64,000 bases of DNA from Xylocopa sonorina (GCF_050948175.1 NC_135199.1:8622501-8686500); one strand, 5' to 3'. Shown: positions 11,716 to 23,944, counted from the first letter of the stretch. Made by a program: numbers and translations. Notes: a model not told the origin generated them from the sequence alone.

Positions 11716-12680
11716 ATGACAGATAAAAATTCCGATATTTTACAGATGCCAGTTCCAAAGATAAGGTATGATTGGTATCAAACGGAGAATCATGTAATAG
11801 TTCCGATTCTTGCGAAGAACGCGAAAAATGTTAAAGTTATCTACGAGGAAAACACGGTAAATACGCGTGAAATGTATACGTTCATTGTCGATCGGTACAA
11901 TTCGTATTTCTATCGATTACATTGACGTAGAAGTGACTTTTTTTTTATTGACATTAGCTCATACTTTGTTTTTTTTTCAGTTGAGTGTGTCTGCACTGTT
12001 ACCATCAGGGAACGATTACAGCTTAGAGTTAGACTTGGCTCATCCAATAGTACCGGATCAATGTTCACACAAAGTTGACCCATCCAAAATAGAAATCAAG
12101 TTGAAGAAAAGAGATGGAATCACGTGGACTAGCCTGGAAGGAAGTCCCGTTGCACAAAAGGCAGTACAGCCTATACCTAGAGGTAAATAGGAATATCAGA
12201 TCCTTTGTCACGATAATGATTATGAATCGTCAAACTTTTTGCAGAAATTTTACAAGCTGGGAATCCGGAGAAAAATGTAGGCACAGTGAAGAAACAACGG
12301 GATTGGAATAAAGTGGAGAAAGAGATTGAGAAACAGGAAGCCGAAGAAAAGCCAGTGGGAGAAGCTGCTCTTTATGCTCTATTTCAACAGATATATGGCA
12401 GTAGTTCTGACGAAGTTAGGCGTGCAATGAATAAATCCTTTGTAAGTATTTCTCTGAGGAAGTATTTGCTCAAATTATATAAGAATTGTTCATTTAATTT
12501 TTGTTACTGTAAAAACTCTAGATTATTTATTTAATATTGATTTTATTATTATAATACTCTTACCAAAAATAGCAAGAGTCTGGTGGTACAGTGTTAAGCA
12601 CAAGTTGGGCAGAAGTGAGCAGAGGTAAAGTTGAAGTAAAACTACCTGATGGTATGGAGTGGAAATCTTGGAATGCATAA
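11716..12680 (+). CDS. Sgt1: SGT1 co-chaperone (SUGT1 homolog), CS and SGS domains, 215 aa, four exons
   Basis: SGT1 is an HSP90 co-chaperone linked to SCF ubiquitin ligases and kinetochore assembly. Exons are 11716-11856, 11981-12182, 12245-12441 and 12573-12680, with phases 0, 1, 0 and GTAAAT, GTAAAT and GTAAGT donors. Residues of about 15-100 form the CS domain, starting KIRYDWYQTENHVIVPI and including VDPSKIEIKLKK; this is the HSP90-binding fold. Residues of about 135-215 form the SGS domain, with DWNKVEKEIEKQE, ALYALFQQIYG, SSDEVRRAMNKSF, GGTVLSTSWAEV and the C-terminal MEWKSWNA. The N-terminal TPR domain of human and plant SGT1 is absent, and the protein starts directly before CS. Short TPR-less forms are usual in insects, so I read this as lineage architecture and not truncation. 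Introns are short (62-131 bases). It converges on CCDC51. Confidence 0.93.
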
Positions 12681-12779
12681 AATGTTTTAGAAACGTTTGA
12701 GATTTAAATTGCTTACTGTTTAATATAAGAGTTTCATTTTATTTTTCACGAACTCATTTCTTAAAAATGAAATTAGTTA

Positions 12780-12785
12780 AATAAA
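12780..12785 (+). terminator. Polyadenylation signal AATAAA for SGT1
   Basis: The canonical hexamer lies about 100 bases after the SGT1 stop. A second copy lies at 12865-12870, so alternative 3' ends are possible. Confidence 0.6.
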
Positions 12786-12826
12786 TGTTCTTACAGGAGC
12801 ATCATGTATTTCTCTAATTAAGTTGA

Positions 12827-12843
12827 ATATATATATATATATA
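12827..12843. repeat. Short AT dinucleotide repeat
   Basis: About eight AT units lie in the space between the converging SGT1 and CCDC51 genes. The whole 12681-13146 interval is very AT-rich and holds the two 3' untranslated regions; no gene is seen in it. Confidence 0.8.
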
Positions 12844-13027
12844 ACATATATGCATATTTTTCTGAATAAATGATACTCTCTGCTCCTTGTACAAAATATC
12901 AAGAATTAAATGCACTGAATCAGCTAAATTATATAACAACAAATTCTTTGTACAACTATTTTTAGTTATATGCACGTATTAATATATTTTCTGTTTCACT
13001 GTATAATTATATGTATAATATAATACA

Positions 13028-13033
13028 TTTATT
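13028..13033 (-). terminator. Polyadenylation signal AATAAA for CCDC51
   Basis: TTTATT on the plus strand lies about 115 bases beyond the CCDC51 stop. SGT1 signals at 12780 and 12865 face it, so the two 3' ends are less than 200 bases apart. Confidence 0.55.
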
Positions 13034-13146
13034 TATACAAAACATTTACAAATAAATAAATGCTGTTACCAAGAAGAAATCATTTCAAATAAAATGTAGT
13101 GGTAATTCATTAATTACTTGTTACTGTATATTATAGAGCAAAACTT

Positions 13147-14165
13147 TTAACCAGTCAATCTACTAACTATATACATGCCAAGAGCACACAGTCCTATCAC
13201 AATATAAGCTTTGTGGAATTCTGCTTTCTTAACATCTTTTGAATCTTTATTAACTACAGTTATTTCCGGTTGACTGTTATTATTTAACTTTTTAAGGACC
13301 TCAGAGAATCTTGTATTTAAGTCGTTTTGTAACAATTGAAAACTACTTTCAATCATACTTTCGTTTTTCTGTTGTGCTTCAGATATAGCACTCCTCACAT
13401 TTACTATTCTCTTATTGTTATATACCATTGAACCAGCCAATGATATAACTGCTAATATGGCAGATGCAAGAATTGATAAATATTTGTATTTCTGAGCATT
13501 CATCGTTTGACTATCATGATATTCCTTGATAGCTGTTGCCAATAACGTGAAGTGATCTTTTTCCTCTCTCTCCAATAAATTAAGTTGAGATGTAATTCTT
13601 GCTTGATCCTGAAGATTTTTATTTTCTACTATTGTCAGTTGTACATACTTTGGGTCATCTCTCTTGGTTTGGATAAGCTCAGAATATACATCCTTCAGCT
13701 TTTCATTTATCAGCGTGGCTTCACGATTTAAGCGTCTTCTTTCATCCTGACAACTGAACAACTTGTCTTGGGCAGAAATTACCTGCTGCTTGGCTATTTC
13801 GACTGTATCCAAACCTGTTAACTGTTGATACCATTGCATCCATTTTACAACTCTCTTCGGCAATGGAGTTGGCTCCAACATTGCACTGTTTAAATTTTGA
13901 ATTACAGTTATATCATTGCTGACTTGCTGAAATAAACAATTTTTCAAATCTTTCATATGAAATTTTGTTTAATTGTCACATAGAGAAAGTGTACTACCTT
14001 TGCTAAAACATTGTACTTTGCAGCAACAGCAGTTTGTACATTGTTTAATCCCTTCTGCGCCTTGTCAGTGACATTACTAATTTTCACAGACGCATTATTA
14101 AGCACTTGGTGTTTATTTATCTCACTACTCAAGGCTCTCATCAGCGATCGAAATTTTTCTGCCAT
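13147..14165 (-). CDS. CCDC51: CCDC51/MITOK-like mitochondrial coiled-coil membrane protein, 315 aa, two exons
   Basis: In mammals CCDC51 (MITOK) is the pore-forming subunit of a mitochondrial ATP-sensitive K+ channel in the inner membrane. Exons are 14165-13998 and 13926-13147, joined in phase 0 by a 71-base intron to give 315 residues. Exon 1 starts MAEKFRSLMRALSSEINK, an amphipathic-looking N-terminus that could help mitochondrial targeting. Residues of about 85-200 hold the family core: WMQWYQQLTGLDTVEIAKQQ, a long coiled coil, DDPKYVQLTIVENKNLQ and EREEKDHFTLLATAIKEYHD. Similar blocks (WWDRYEEFVGL, SQYLELATLEH, EREKFSLFSAAVRESHE) occur in the human protein. Two hydrophobic segments follow, at about 204-225 (SILASAILAVISLAGSMVY) and 296-313 (AYIVIGLCALGMYIVSRL), in line with the two-pass topology. 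Channel function in insects is inferred from family only. Confidence 0.88.
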
Positions 14166-14847
14166 TATCTACTCGTTTTTATGTTCAAATTAAGTAGAAA
14201 TATGTACAATATCAAAATAAGTGATTTCACTCAAGTATCATTGCAAATTGTTATCATGCTCGTTAATTTCTATAAATTTTGTACATCACAAAATACAGAT
14301 CATTTTGTGACAGGCGTTATCAATAAAAACAATGTCTCGGAAAGAAATAACTATGTAATATCATAAATACGAATTTCATTCAGTGACTATCGGTGGTTAT
14401 GTCCAAAGATGTACTTTGTACAGAAGTATCTGTAGAAATGAAATACTAAATTAATAAGAGGTTTAAAATTTACATCTGAAAAATTTTTCATTAATCTCGT
14501 ATAATTTTATTTATAATCTTATTTATAATCTTAAAAAAACATGAAAAACTTTACACGACTGTAACAGGAAAATTGTCGAAAATTGTGAAGGCGTGTTTAC
14601 AAAGGTCGCGGTCAGATTTGGTTAGGAAACTTGTTTGATTATTCTGTATCTATTTATCGTATAGCATTACAAAACGTGCATATTCTTTTACATTTGTTTA
14701 TAACTAATAAATATGTATAAAAAGGAAAGCGTATAAAGAAAATGTACAAACACATTTTGTACATGTAATTAATTAGCCTTACATTTTACAACATACTTCG
14801 TAACGCTAACAAGTTTTGATTGTTTATCGTTTACTTGAAATTGTATA
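14166..14847. promoter_or_regulatory. Shared divergent promoter region of CCDC51 and SRBD1
   Basis: 682 AT-rich bases separate the two divergent start codons. No further coding sequence is seen. Both transcription starts should lie here. No obvious TATA or initiator pair was found. Confidence 0.65.
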
Positions 14848-17588
14848 ATGAAAAGAAGTGTACGACAAACGGCGAAAATAGAACCAATAGTTTTGTCCAG
14901 CGATTCTGAAATTGAAGCTAAAGATGTTTCAAGTGACGACGATTATTATATTCCCGAGAAGACGACTTCCAAAGGGGCTGCGAAAAAGAAGAAGACATCA
15001 GTTAAAAGTGATAATTCAGCTGGAAAGAGTAATAAGAGAAAAGGTAGTACACTTTCGTCACCTGCAAAGAAGAGGCGTATAGCAAAAGAATTTGAAAGTA
15101 AAAAATTAATATCAAAGTCTGCGACAATAGATGATACAAAAGAGTCGAAAGCTTCAAAGAAGAAGGCACAGATTAAAAGTGAAAAAAAGACAACACAGAG
15201 TGTCAATAAAGAGAATGTTAAACAAGCGTTAGGAGATATTGATCGGTTTAATACTGTAGAATGTAAGGAATGGACAGATGTAGATTATGTTAGCGAAAAG
15301 AACAATATCACTAAGCACGTAGCAGAAAATGTTGTGAAACTTTTCAATGATGATAATACAATCCCATTTATTGCAAGATATAGGAGAAACTTGACTGGTG
15401 GTATGGAGCCTGATGAATTAAGAGCAGTAAAAGAAAATCTTGATCGTGCTAAAGCAATTAAACAACGTGCTCATACTATATTAAAAAGTATTGATAAGTT
15501 AGGACAATGGACACCTAATGTACATGCCGCTGTTGTATCTGCCAAACATTTGGATGACTTGGAACACATATATTCTCTTTTTAAGCCAACATCCAAGCGA
15601 ACCTTGGCAGAAAGAGCAAGAGAAATTGGCTTAGAACCATTGAGTAATCTTGTATTACAAGGTCAGGTATTGCCTCCGTTATCTTCTATTATTGATTCTA
15701 GTAAGGATGGTTTAAAGACAGAGCAACAGATTTTGGATGGAATCAAACATATTATAGCGGATGTAATAAATAAAGATAAAACAGTATTTGATAAAGTTAA
15801 AGAGCTGCAGAATGGATCTATTATACATATACAGACCACAGAATGTAAAACCAGTAATAAGTCTTCAGATACTAAAGAGAAGGATGTACACAGGAAGTAC
15901 GAAATGTATTATAATTTTAATTCAAGTACCAAGTATATTAAACCTCACCAGATATTAGCAATCAATAGAGGAGAAGCACAGAAGATTCTCACTGTAAAAA
16001 TTACTTTACCTGACTTCTTTGAAAGGGGTTTCAAATCGCATTGTTATAGACAGTACAGGGCAGCTATGAATGTATCTAAATTACACTCTGAATTATTGAA
16101 TGGTAGTATTGATTATACTTATACAAAATTTATTAAGCCCTTGGTAGTGCGCAGAGCGAGAAGTGAGATGAAGCAAAAAGCAGAAACAGCATCGATTGAG
16201 GTTTTTGTAACTAATGTTAAGCAGTTGCTTCTCACTTCACCTGTAAAAGGGAAGATTATTCTTGGCATAGATCCAGGATTTTTGCACGGTTGTAAATTGG
16301 CAGTGATTTCTGAACAGGGAGATGTTCTTGAAACTGGTGTAATTTATCCACATAACAAAGTGGAGGAATCTGCGAAAGTTTTGGTAAATTTAGTAAATAA
16401 ACATAAATCTACAATCTTAGCATTAGGAAATGCTACGGCTTGTAGAGAGACCGAAATGTTTATAAATAAGTTGATCAAGTCTGGAGCATTCGGTTCATTG
16501 GATGTTTCATATACGATAGTAGATGAAGCAGGGGCATCAATATATAGTTGTAGTTCAGAAGCAAAATCCGAATTCCCACATCTTGATACTAATCTGATTT
16601 CTGCTGTTTCCATAGCAAGGCGCTTGCAAGATCCTCTTGCTGAATTGGTGAAAGTGGAACCTAAACATTTGGGTGTAGGAATGTATCAGCACGATCTTCC
16701 AGAGAAGCAAATGTCAACAGCATTAAATGAGGTAAGTATGAAACTCTGTAACATTAAGTTTGATAGAACAATGAGACTGATACAATGAGTAAAATCTACT
16801 AAAAACGGTTATAGGTGGTTTCAGAGGCGGTCAGTTTCGTAGGTGTGGATGTGAATACTGCATCTCAATGTCTTTTGAAAAGGGTTGCAGGTTTGAATGT
16901 ATCTAGGGCTAATAACATCATAGAATGGAGAATTGAATTTGGTCCATTTAAGAATAGGCAACAGTTGATGGATGTGAAGGGAATTGGAAGTAAAGTATTC
17001 GAACAATGTGCTGGATTTATTAGAATATTACCGGAAACTTCGATGTCTGATAATTCGGAGAAGTGTAAAACTGTTAAAAAGTCAAAGCATAAATATAATT
17101 TATTAGATCAAACTTGGATTCATCCTGAATCGTATAAAATAGCTGAGAAATTTTTGGCGTATTGTCGTTGTAATATAGAGAATCTCGGAACCACGGAATT
17201 TATCGAGAAAATAAAGTCGCATGCCGAAGAAGGGTATACTATTTTAGCTGAAAGGTTCGGTACAAACGAAACGACTGTGGAGGTGATAGTCAAAGGTCTG
17301 TCGATGAAAAAGGATGAGGATATACGATTGAAGACCCGAACTCCTCTATTTCGGAAAAGCATGTTCAGTATTAAGGATCTAGAAACTGGAGCGTTGCTAA
17401 CAGGCGCAATACGAAACGTCACGCATTTTGGGGCGTTCGTAGATATAGGAGTGGGTAGAGATGGACTTATACCAATAAAATGGATGAAAAATAGTACAGT
17501 CTCGATAGGTCAACGCGTGGAAGTAAAAGTGCTTACAGTGGACATTGAACGTAGCAGGATTAATTTAGAATTAATTAAAACCTTATAA
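14848..17588 (+). CDS. SRBD1: SRBD1 homolog: Tex-family S1 RNA-binding domain protein, 885 aa, two exons
   Basis: SRBD1 is the animal counterpart of bacterial Tex and a relative of Spt6; it is a presumed nucleic-acid-binding factor whose precise cell role is poorly defined. Exons are 14848-16731 and 16815-17588, joined in phase 0 across an 83-base intron with a GTAAGT donor. Residues 1-130 are Lys/Ser-rich with likely nuclear localisation signals (PAKKRRIAK). Residues of about 140-300 form the Tex N-terminal helical domain, including IPFIARYRRNLTGGMEPDEL. Residues of about 468-590 form the YqgF/RNase H-like domain, with GIDPGFLHGCK and VDEAGASIYSCS. Exon 2 begins with the helix-hairpin-helix block (SFVGVDVNTASQCLLKRVAG, RANNIIEWR, MDVKGIGSKVFEQCAGFIRI). 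The last 70 residues are the S1 domain (GALLTGAIRNVTHFGAFVDI, VDIERSRINL). Gene-body CpG looks depleted, fitting a methylated housekeeping gene. Confidence 0.95.
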
Positions 17589-19954
17589 TATGTTCCTTTA
17601 CACGGTGTGTAAGTTTCCATTTAACTATACCACAAGTCTGAATAAAATGAATTTTATTTTTGTATATAAGAGAGCCTTCATTTTTTTTCCAAGCGATAGA
17701 ACGTAATTCGAAATGCTCCTTTGTGGGACCAGATGCAGGGGATCGGATCATTCTAGGAACATCTGTAATTTACTGTCTCCCCTTCTTAAACTACGGACCA
17801 GTGAGAACTCTATGAATAAACATAAGTGCAGGATGTATTACACGTTGGACTAGCATTTGCATATTTCACGCACGAGTCGTTACGAGTTAACGACTGACAA
17901 TAAATTGTCCCCCATAGTCATCGCGCATCGAGCTAGAAGTAATCGTTTTGCCGAATAGCAGCTTGTACGTTTATGCGAACATTTGTTATCATTTCCTGAA
18001 ACCAATTAAAAACTTCTTTTCACGTCATTCATAATATACGATGTTACTTGTATTTCGTAGATTCGAGAAAAGAATAAATGTATGAAATTTACAAGCCCTT
18101 TCGTAAGGGGAAATTAGAATGTTATTGCAAAAGTGTGGCTCATTAAAATCATTAGTCGCCGGCGTAACGGAGCTCTCCAGTTTTCTGAACAGATGTCACC
18201 AATTATCCTGGTACGGTAACCAGTCGGATTATACATGTACGCATAACGCAATGTAAGCCTCAATTTCCACTTAATATTCTTGCTTATATATTCGGGTTGT
18301 GAACCCGCGCCATTTAGGGGATGGTTCGCTGAGCGGTGTAGATGGTGCAAATGGGAGCGTCGCGACCGTGCGACGCTAGTTATTAAGACTTTATTATCCT
18401 TGCGTATCATTCGAGCCGCCTAGGGTAACTTAAGCGTTAAATTTAACTCTCCTGAGTATTTTGCTGATATCATGTTTACCAAGAGTATTTGAATTAGGGC
18501 GCCCAATCTCTTTTCGATATTGTTTCTTTAATCGAATTTTGGAATCATCGATTTTATTCTATCCCTATAATGTACTACTAATTCTCAATTTTATTGTTTT
18601 AATAACATTCCAAGCACTTGTAAGCCCTTATTTATTAGTAATTATGTACATTCCAACATTTTCTTAAAACTAATGTACACATTGTTATCATTACGCAATT
18701 ATTAATGTATTTGAAATATATTATGTGGTTAGGGTCGAATCGATAGTATCGATTTCAATCGTAGTTCACAATATCGATTCGATAATGACTTGATCTTCAA
18801 AGCGTTTGTTAAGTAGTTCGAAGGATTTCGGATCTGGAAATTTTCATCCAACCAGTGGAAATCAGGTCGTAAATTTCGAATACGAATACGGTGGTAAATA
18901 GGACAACTATCCGGGAAGCTGCAGGGTCTATTTGGTAAGCTTGAAAATGGCAAAGACGAATTCTGAGCACGTCCTGCAATATTTCTCTCTGGGGGGAAGA
19001 ATTCGAGGTTGCGCGACAGTCAAAGTCAAGAAAAGTTACAGATGCGATCGTGTTCTTTGATGTCAACCGGTTAATTACAAGCTATCATAACCTCAACGAA
19101 TATTCGATAATGTAATTCGAATAATTTATTCTTTCGACCATGTCGTAATCATATTTTTGTAGCCGGAAATGCGTAATGACGATTTCTTATATTGCAGTCC
19201 GACTAGAGTAGTAGCTTTTGAGCGGGACTTCCGCTTCATAGATTAATGAAAACTGTTATCTCTGTTTGTTGGTATGTATTAACTTGTTTAATGTTTTAAT
19301 AATAAAATGTAACAATTATCTTAAATTTGTCCTAAAAGTCGAAGTGATTATAAAAAAGGTTAGAAGTTTCTCGTGACGAAGATTACTTCGTAAGACGAAG
19401 TTTATCGTGAAAGAAACACGAAATATATAGATCGAATTATCTGCTACATAACCGCGCCATTTTTATAGGGTTGCGATTTCGTTATATTCTATCTAACCAT
19501 TCGATTATTAATATTTCAATATACGAGTGCTTGGAAAATATTACATGGTAAAGGTGGCGCGATAGTTTGCATATAAATTATAGCGAGACAAATTTTTATA
19601 CCGTTTCATATCATGTTTTGTACGTGTCCGATACAGCTCACTGGTACAAATCCTTCGCCCATCCCACTTCACTCTGCCATTTCTGCATGCATGGTGTGTA
19701 CCTGCCACATACACATTACACGGCTGCATGCATTTGAAGAGTAACAACGGTGCTCCAGGTTTTCGAAATAAAATTAAACCAAAAGGTTTGCATTAAATTA
19801 AATAAGATAATTTTTGTTAAAATTATTAAACAAATTTTCAGACGATTTCCGATGAACATCGATTACCATGAGTAAATTTAAATATTATGCACGACTTTCG
19901 TAATAATGTAGCTGGATTAGTTTAAATTAAAACAAATCTCTACTCTTTTTCCAG
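17589..19954. other. AT-rich intergenic sequence downstream of SRBD1
   Basis: No gene is seen. Near 18721-18790 there are several closely spaced ATCGAT motifs, including overlapping inverted forms, but not enough to claim a site. The stretch keeps the AT-rich character of the gene block on its left. Confidence 0.5.
17641..17646 (+). terminator. Polyadenylation signal AATAAA for SRBD1
   Basis: The canonical hexamer lies 53 bases after the SRBD1 stop codon, giving a short 3' untranslated region. Confidence 0.75.
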
Positions 19955-20125
19955 GCGACAACGGTTCGCTGTCTTCCCTGTTCTTCATTTCTACTCTGTC
20001 TGACTCTTGCTGCGCAGACAATGGCCTCGCTGCAATATCCCTGTGCTCACCTATACCTGGTTTTATCCTCAAAACGCAGCTTCACCGAACGCGGCAAAAG
20101 AGACGTGGCCTTGGATCCCGATATG
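19955..20125 (+). CDS. Candidate coding exon, 57 codons, possible secreted peptide precursor fragment
   Basis: A strong pyrimidine tract and CCAG acceptor (19951-19954) precede 57 open codons, which end exactly at a consensus ATG|GTGAGT donor; both edges are phase 0. The frame begins ATTVRCLPC, continues with the hydrophobic stretch FLLCLTLAAQ, and contains an internal ATG at 20021 in good Kozak context (A at -3, G at +4). After it come SSKR and ERGKR, the second with Gly before a dibasic pair as in amidated neuropeptide precursors. I do not recognise a known peptide. Either the reading starts in an upstream exon and the hydrophobic stretch is a signal peptide, or translation starts at 20021. 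It could also be an untranslated exon or chance. No partner exon was identified. Confidence 0.33.
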
Positions 20126-23100
20126 GTGAGTCACACTTTTAGATGAACCTTTGGATAACCATCTGATGAATCGTCTGCAGTTCAGCGGATTGCGTGAAGC
20201 GAAAGATCAGACGGAGAAACGTACAAAGACGAATGTCTCGCGTAGATTTTCTTTTACACTTCGAGTGTCGTATCCCAACACGCAGTTATTTTTAGAAATT
20301 GTTTGCTTGCGTAATCTCGTTACACGAGGTATTCACTGTATCATACAGTAGTTTAATAACTCGACAAGTGGCAGTCCTGTATTTGCCGACTTACGAATGC
20401 TCGAAACGTTGATATTGCTCCGACACAGTTAGCCTTTGAGGTACACGGAGTTCACAAGAAAGAATAGTCGAAGAAAACGGTGATGGTGTCTCTAGGGTGC
20501 AATGAGGGGCACGGGCCATGGTATTAGCGGTTCTAAGTTCGCCTCTCGCGTGGCCTTTAAATATTTCACAAATTTAATCTCGCTAGACGGCTGCTGGCGG
20601 GCCGCCATCGCGTCCCCGCGGTCGATTCTGTCGCGATAATGCGTCTAGAGTCGCGAAAGGTTGCGAGCTTTTAATTCGTCGATAACATGCGGGGCTTTTG
20701 CGAGAGAGCGCGAGACGAAAGGAAGCGCGGAGAAGGGTTCGCTGGGACGCGGCGTGTATTCCCTTGTGTGCACGCGGAACAATGGTCCGCGAATCTGAAA
20801 ACCGTGGCGTGGATACGCGAACACGCTCGGACGAAAAGACATGGGAAGTGTATCGGTACGTACACACCGTGTCTAGAACTACTACTGTGCGGAGCGTGTC
20901 GGCGCTGGATAGCGATGGACTCAAAGCTGTCTGAATCGTTTTGAACTTGTATCTCCATTTTCGAAACAACTAAAATTGTATTCGCAATAGAAAATTGTTA
21001 AGGTATTCGTGCAATAGTACGTAATTTATACATACTCTATACACGATATATATATATTACACGAGTATACATTATTATATATTATACGAGATTGTACGCC
21101 ACTGTTGAGTCAGGTTGTCTCGCGACTTGTCGACACTCTCAAGGATATTTTGTTCGGAATAAAAGTCGTGCCGTTTCCAAACTTACGATACAGACTCGAT
21201 ACGAGCCGGTCGGTCTTGAGCCCATCGCTAGCGCTGGTACTGGTGCTCGCCGCGTGCGTGTATCTCTACCCAGTGGGTGGATAGAGGGAACGAAAGGCGC
21301 ATAGGGAAACCGTGGCTCAGCTGCGGAGATGCAACACGCTCCACGGACAAGGCTTTATTTCGTTATTGTATTCTCGTAGTCGGGATCATTTCCCCGAAAA
21401 CAGAGGATTTCGTTCCGGGGGTACGTTGAAAGTTTTAGTAAGCAATCTGCCGAGTATACGCTCCTATCGAGAAACTCCTAAGCTCGCCCCGCGTATCCGC
21501 CTTCTGTCCGTTGTCTTGCGGATCGCGGATAAATTTTCCACAAGACCCCGCTCGACTTTAACAATCGCGCTGTTCCCTATTCACGTTTTCACATTTTTCT
21601 TCGAACGCAATTTCGCTACTCTTGACTCTCATCCTATTCCAGCCTCGCCGGATCCAATGTCTTTAATTTTCGTCCGCTTTTAGTCGAACAATTTGAATAT
21701 TGGAGCCAGTCAGAGATACTTTTTACGATCATTATACTGTAAAGTTGATAATAGTTAAAGAACGATCACGTTATGGTTTACGATGCGATCTGTACACTCT
21801 CAATCATCTTTATTAATTCTGAACAGCGTGTAGCAAAAACCAGTCGTCACATCCGTCACGCAGAATGCTAATATTACGAACAGGATAATTATTCCTACTC
21901 CGTTCTGTTTCTCATTGAATCGTCGACAACATTATCGGCTTTCCAATTACAGGTCTGTATCAAACAATCCTCATCTGCTTCCACCGTTTCACGGCGGGAT
22001 TAAACCCCAATCGTTTAAATGCCCGTACCAACTTCACCGCAATGCGGATTATAAATTCTCCTGACCGGAGAGTGAATTATCCAGGTATTAACCTTTTCAC
22101 CAGCGTTGGTGTTCGCAACCGTTCCTGTGATTCCTGTTCGTTGGATTGTTGGGACTTTTTGGCGCATAGATTAGGTAGTTACCAACCGGTAAACAGAATT
22201 TTAGAGGTACTGACTTGTCTAATTATCAGAGTGCACAGTGCTCTTAATAAGTTTGTGCGAGAGCTCGAGAATGTCTAGTCGGATGAGGTTGAGAATTTTT
22301 CTCCCAGTTGAGCAAGGATTCTGAAAACATCTCGCGAAATAAGACTGTCAGGGTTCTTTGGACGTTGTTGTGCTCGAATAAAGTTTCAAGACAAACTTTG
22401 TTCAATGCAGGCAAACTGAAAGGTGCTCGCAAGTATTCCTGAAACTTAGAAAAGATACTTTGGACATCTCAGCTCGAGTTGACCGGACCTCTTCATTTTT
22501 ATGCTCAACCGTAACGTCAGATGCTCCCGAGGTCAAATCACTCGCAATTAGTGATGGTATACTTTATCGTCGGTTGCAAAAGAGTCCACTTGCTATCGGT
22601 GTATACGTATTTATTTAAATATACGAAGTGCAAAGCTTTTATCGCTTAAGTATTCGTCTGTTCCCAGCCACGTTGGATAGTAAAATCTGGTGCAGCGGAA
22701 GGGCTAAGAGGAACCGCAAAGCTTCGTCGCGTTAGGGGCCGGGGAAATGAAAAGGAAAAAAAAGGAGGGGACACACCAGGATTCTGGTGTTGCAGCGGGG
22801 GCCACAATGGTGTAACGACAAAATATAGGCAGATATTGCGCGGGCCTCTGGACGGGGTTGAGGGGTTAGAGGGTGGCGAGCGTGTAGGTTGCAGCCCCCG
22901 GGTGAAAAGTAGTTTCAGAGCGTCTAGTCTAACAATGGCGCGTATGAAAAGGGAAGAAAAAGCGGGACGCATGAAAAGCGTACCGGAAAATAAAGAGGAG
23001 ATAGAGAGACCGAAGGCAAAAGAGGCAGCCGTGCCGGAGAATTCAATGCCAAGGTTCCAGAGGCTCCAGTCAAATCGATATTCGATATTTTCCGTTCGCG

Positions 23101-23944
23101 GCCCGATACCGCACGCGTCTCGGCAATATTATCGCGTTTCGTGTATCATCATTCTGCTCTATCCTGTTTCCCTCTCTCTTCTCGCCTTCATTGGTATTTA
23201 ATGAAGTAACTTTGGCGCGATTCAAACGTCTGTTGACTTTAAGAAGCTCTATGCGTTAATTTTCTGATCAAATTTCAGGAATTTCAAAGAAACGGAATTG
23301 TTAATTAGGAGTATCAGATTTCCATTAGAAGAGCTTCTCTTCGAAGAGCTTTCATCATTCTACAAACTCCGTTAGATCGTTCGAGGTGCCAGAAACAAGA
23401 ATACAGAGGTCGAGTGTCCCTTTATCGAGCGTTCGCGGCACGATCTTACCCTATCGGAAGTGCTCGCGGAGATTATAATAATTTACCGGGACGATTGGAA
23501 CCGCGGATCGCGGGCTCGGCGACGGGGGATGGTCACGTAGCGACGATTTCCCCCTTATCGCGCGTGCCGCCCGGTTTTCTGGATCGTTTCACCCCGGCCT
23601 TGTAAGCGAGCTTTCTATTTTCCATCGGGAACACGCTCGACCGTGCAACCATTGTGCGCCGCATCGACTATACGTCGCGGGCCATTCCGACCACCTACGC
23701 CGTCTGATTTATCCGATTGCTCCAAGGAGATCAATCGCGATCTCGTCTCGGTATTCCGAACGACTGCGTTCCGCCGTCTTTTTTCATCGCTCGCGGCGAA
23801 TTTTCATTTTTGCGATCACTTCATGGATCCCGCACGACCAGCGGAAGAGCATGGTCCGCAGTGCGGATTCTGATTTTGGTCCAATCGTATGGAACGTGCC
23901 CTTAAGTTCTTCCCACAACGGTGGCAAAAGTCTTCGATCTCACA
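20126..23944. other. Gene-poor sequence; shift to GC- and CpG-richer DNA near 20.5 kb
   Basis: No gene is supported. From about 20.5 kb the sequence becomes clearly richer in GC and CpG than the gene block on the left. Open frames of 60-130 codons occur on both strands and overlap each other, as expected by chance in such composition. A short AT-repeat patch lies near 21046-21090. Confidence 0.5.

Noticed and set aside
14946..15206. 86-codon minus-strand frame opposite SRBD1
   Set aside because: Antisense shadow of the Lys-rich N-terminus, giving Phe/Leu-rich sequence.
16732..16788. Read-through C-terminus of SRBD1 exon 1
   Set aside because: It is intron sequence after a GTAAGT donor; splicing to 16815 restores the conserved helix-hairpin-helix domain.
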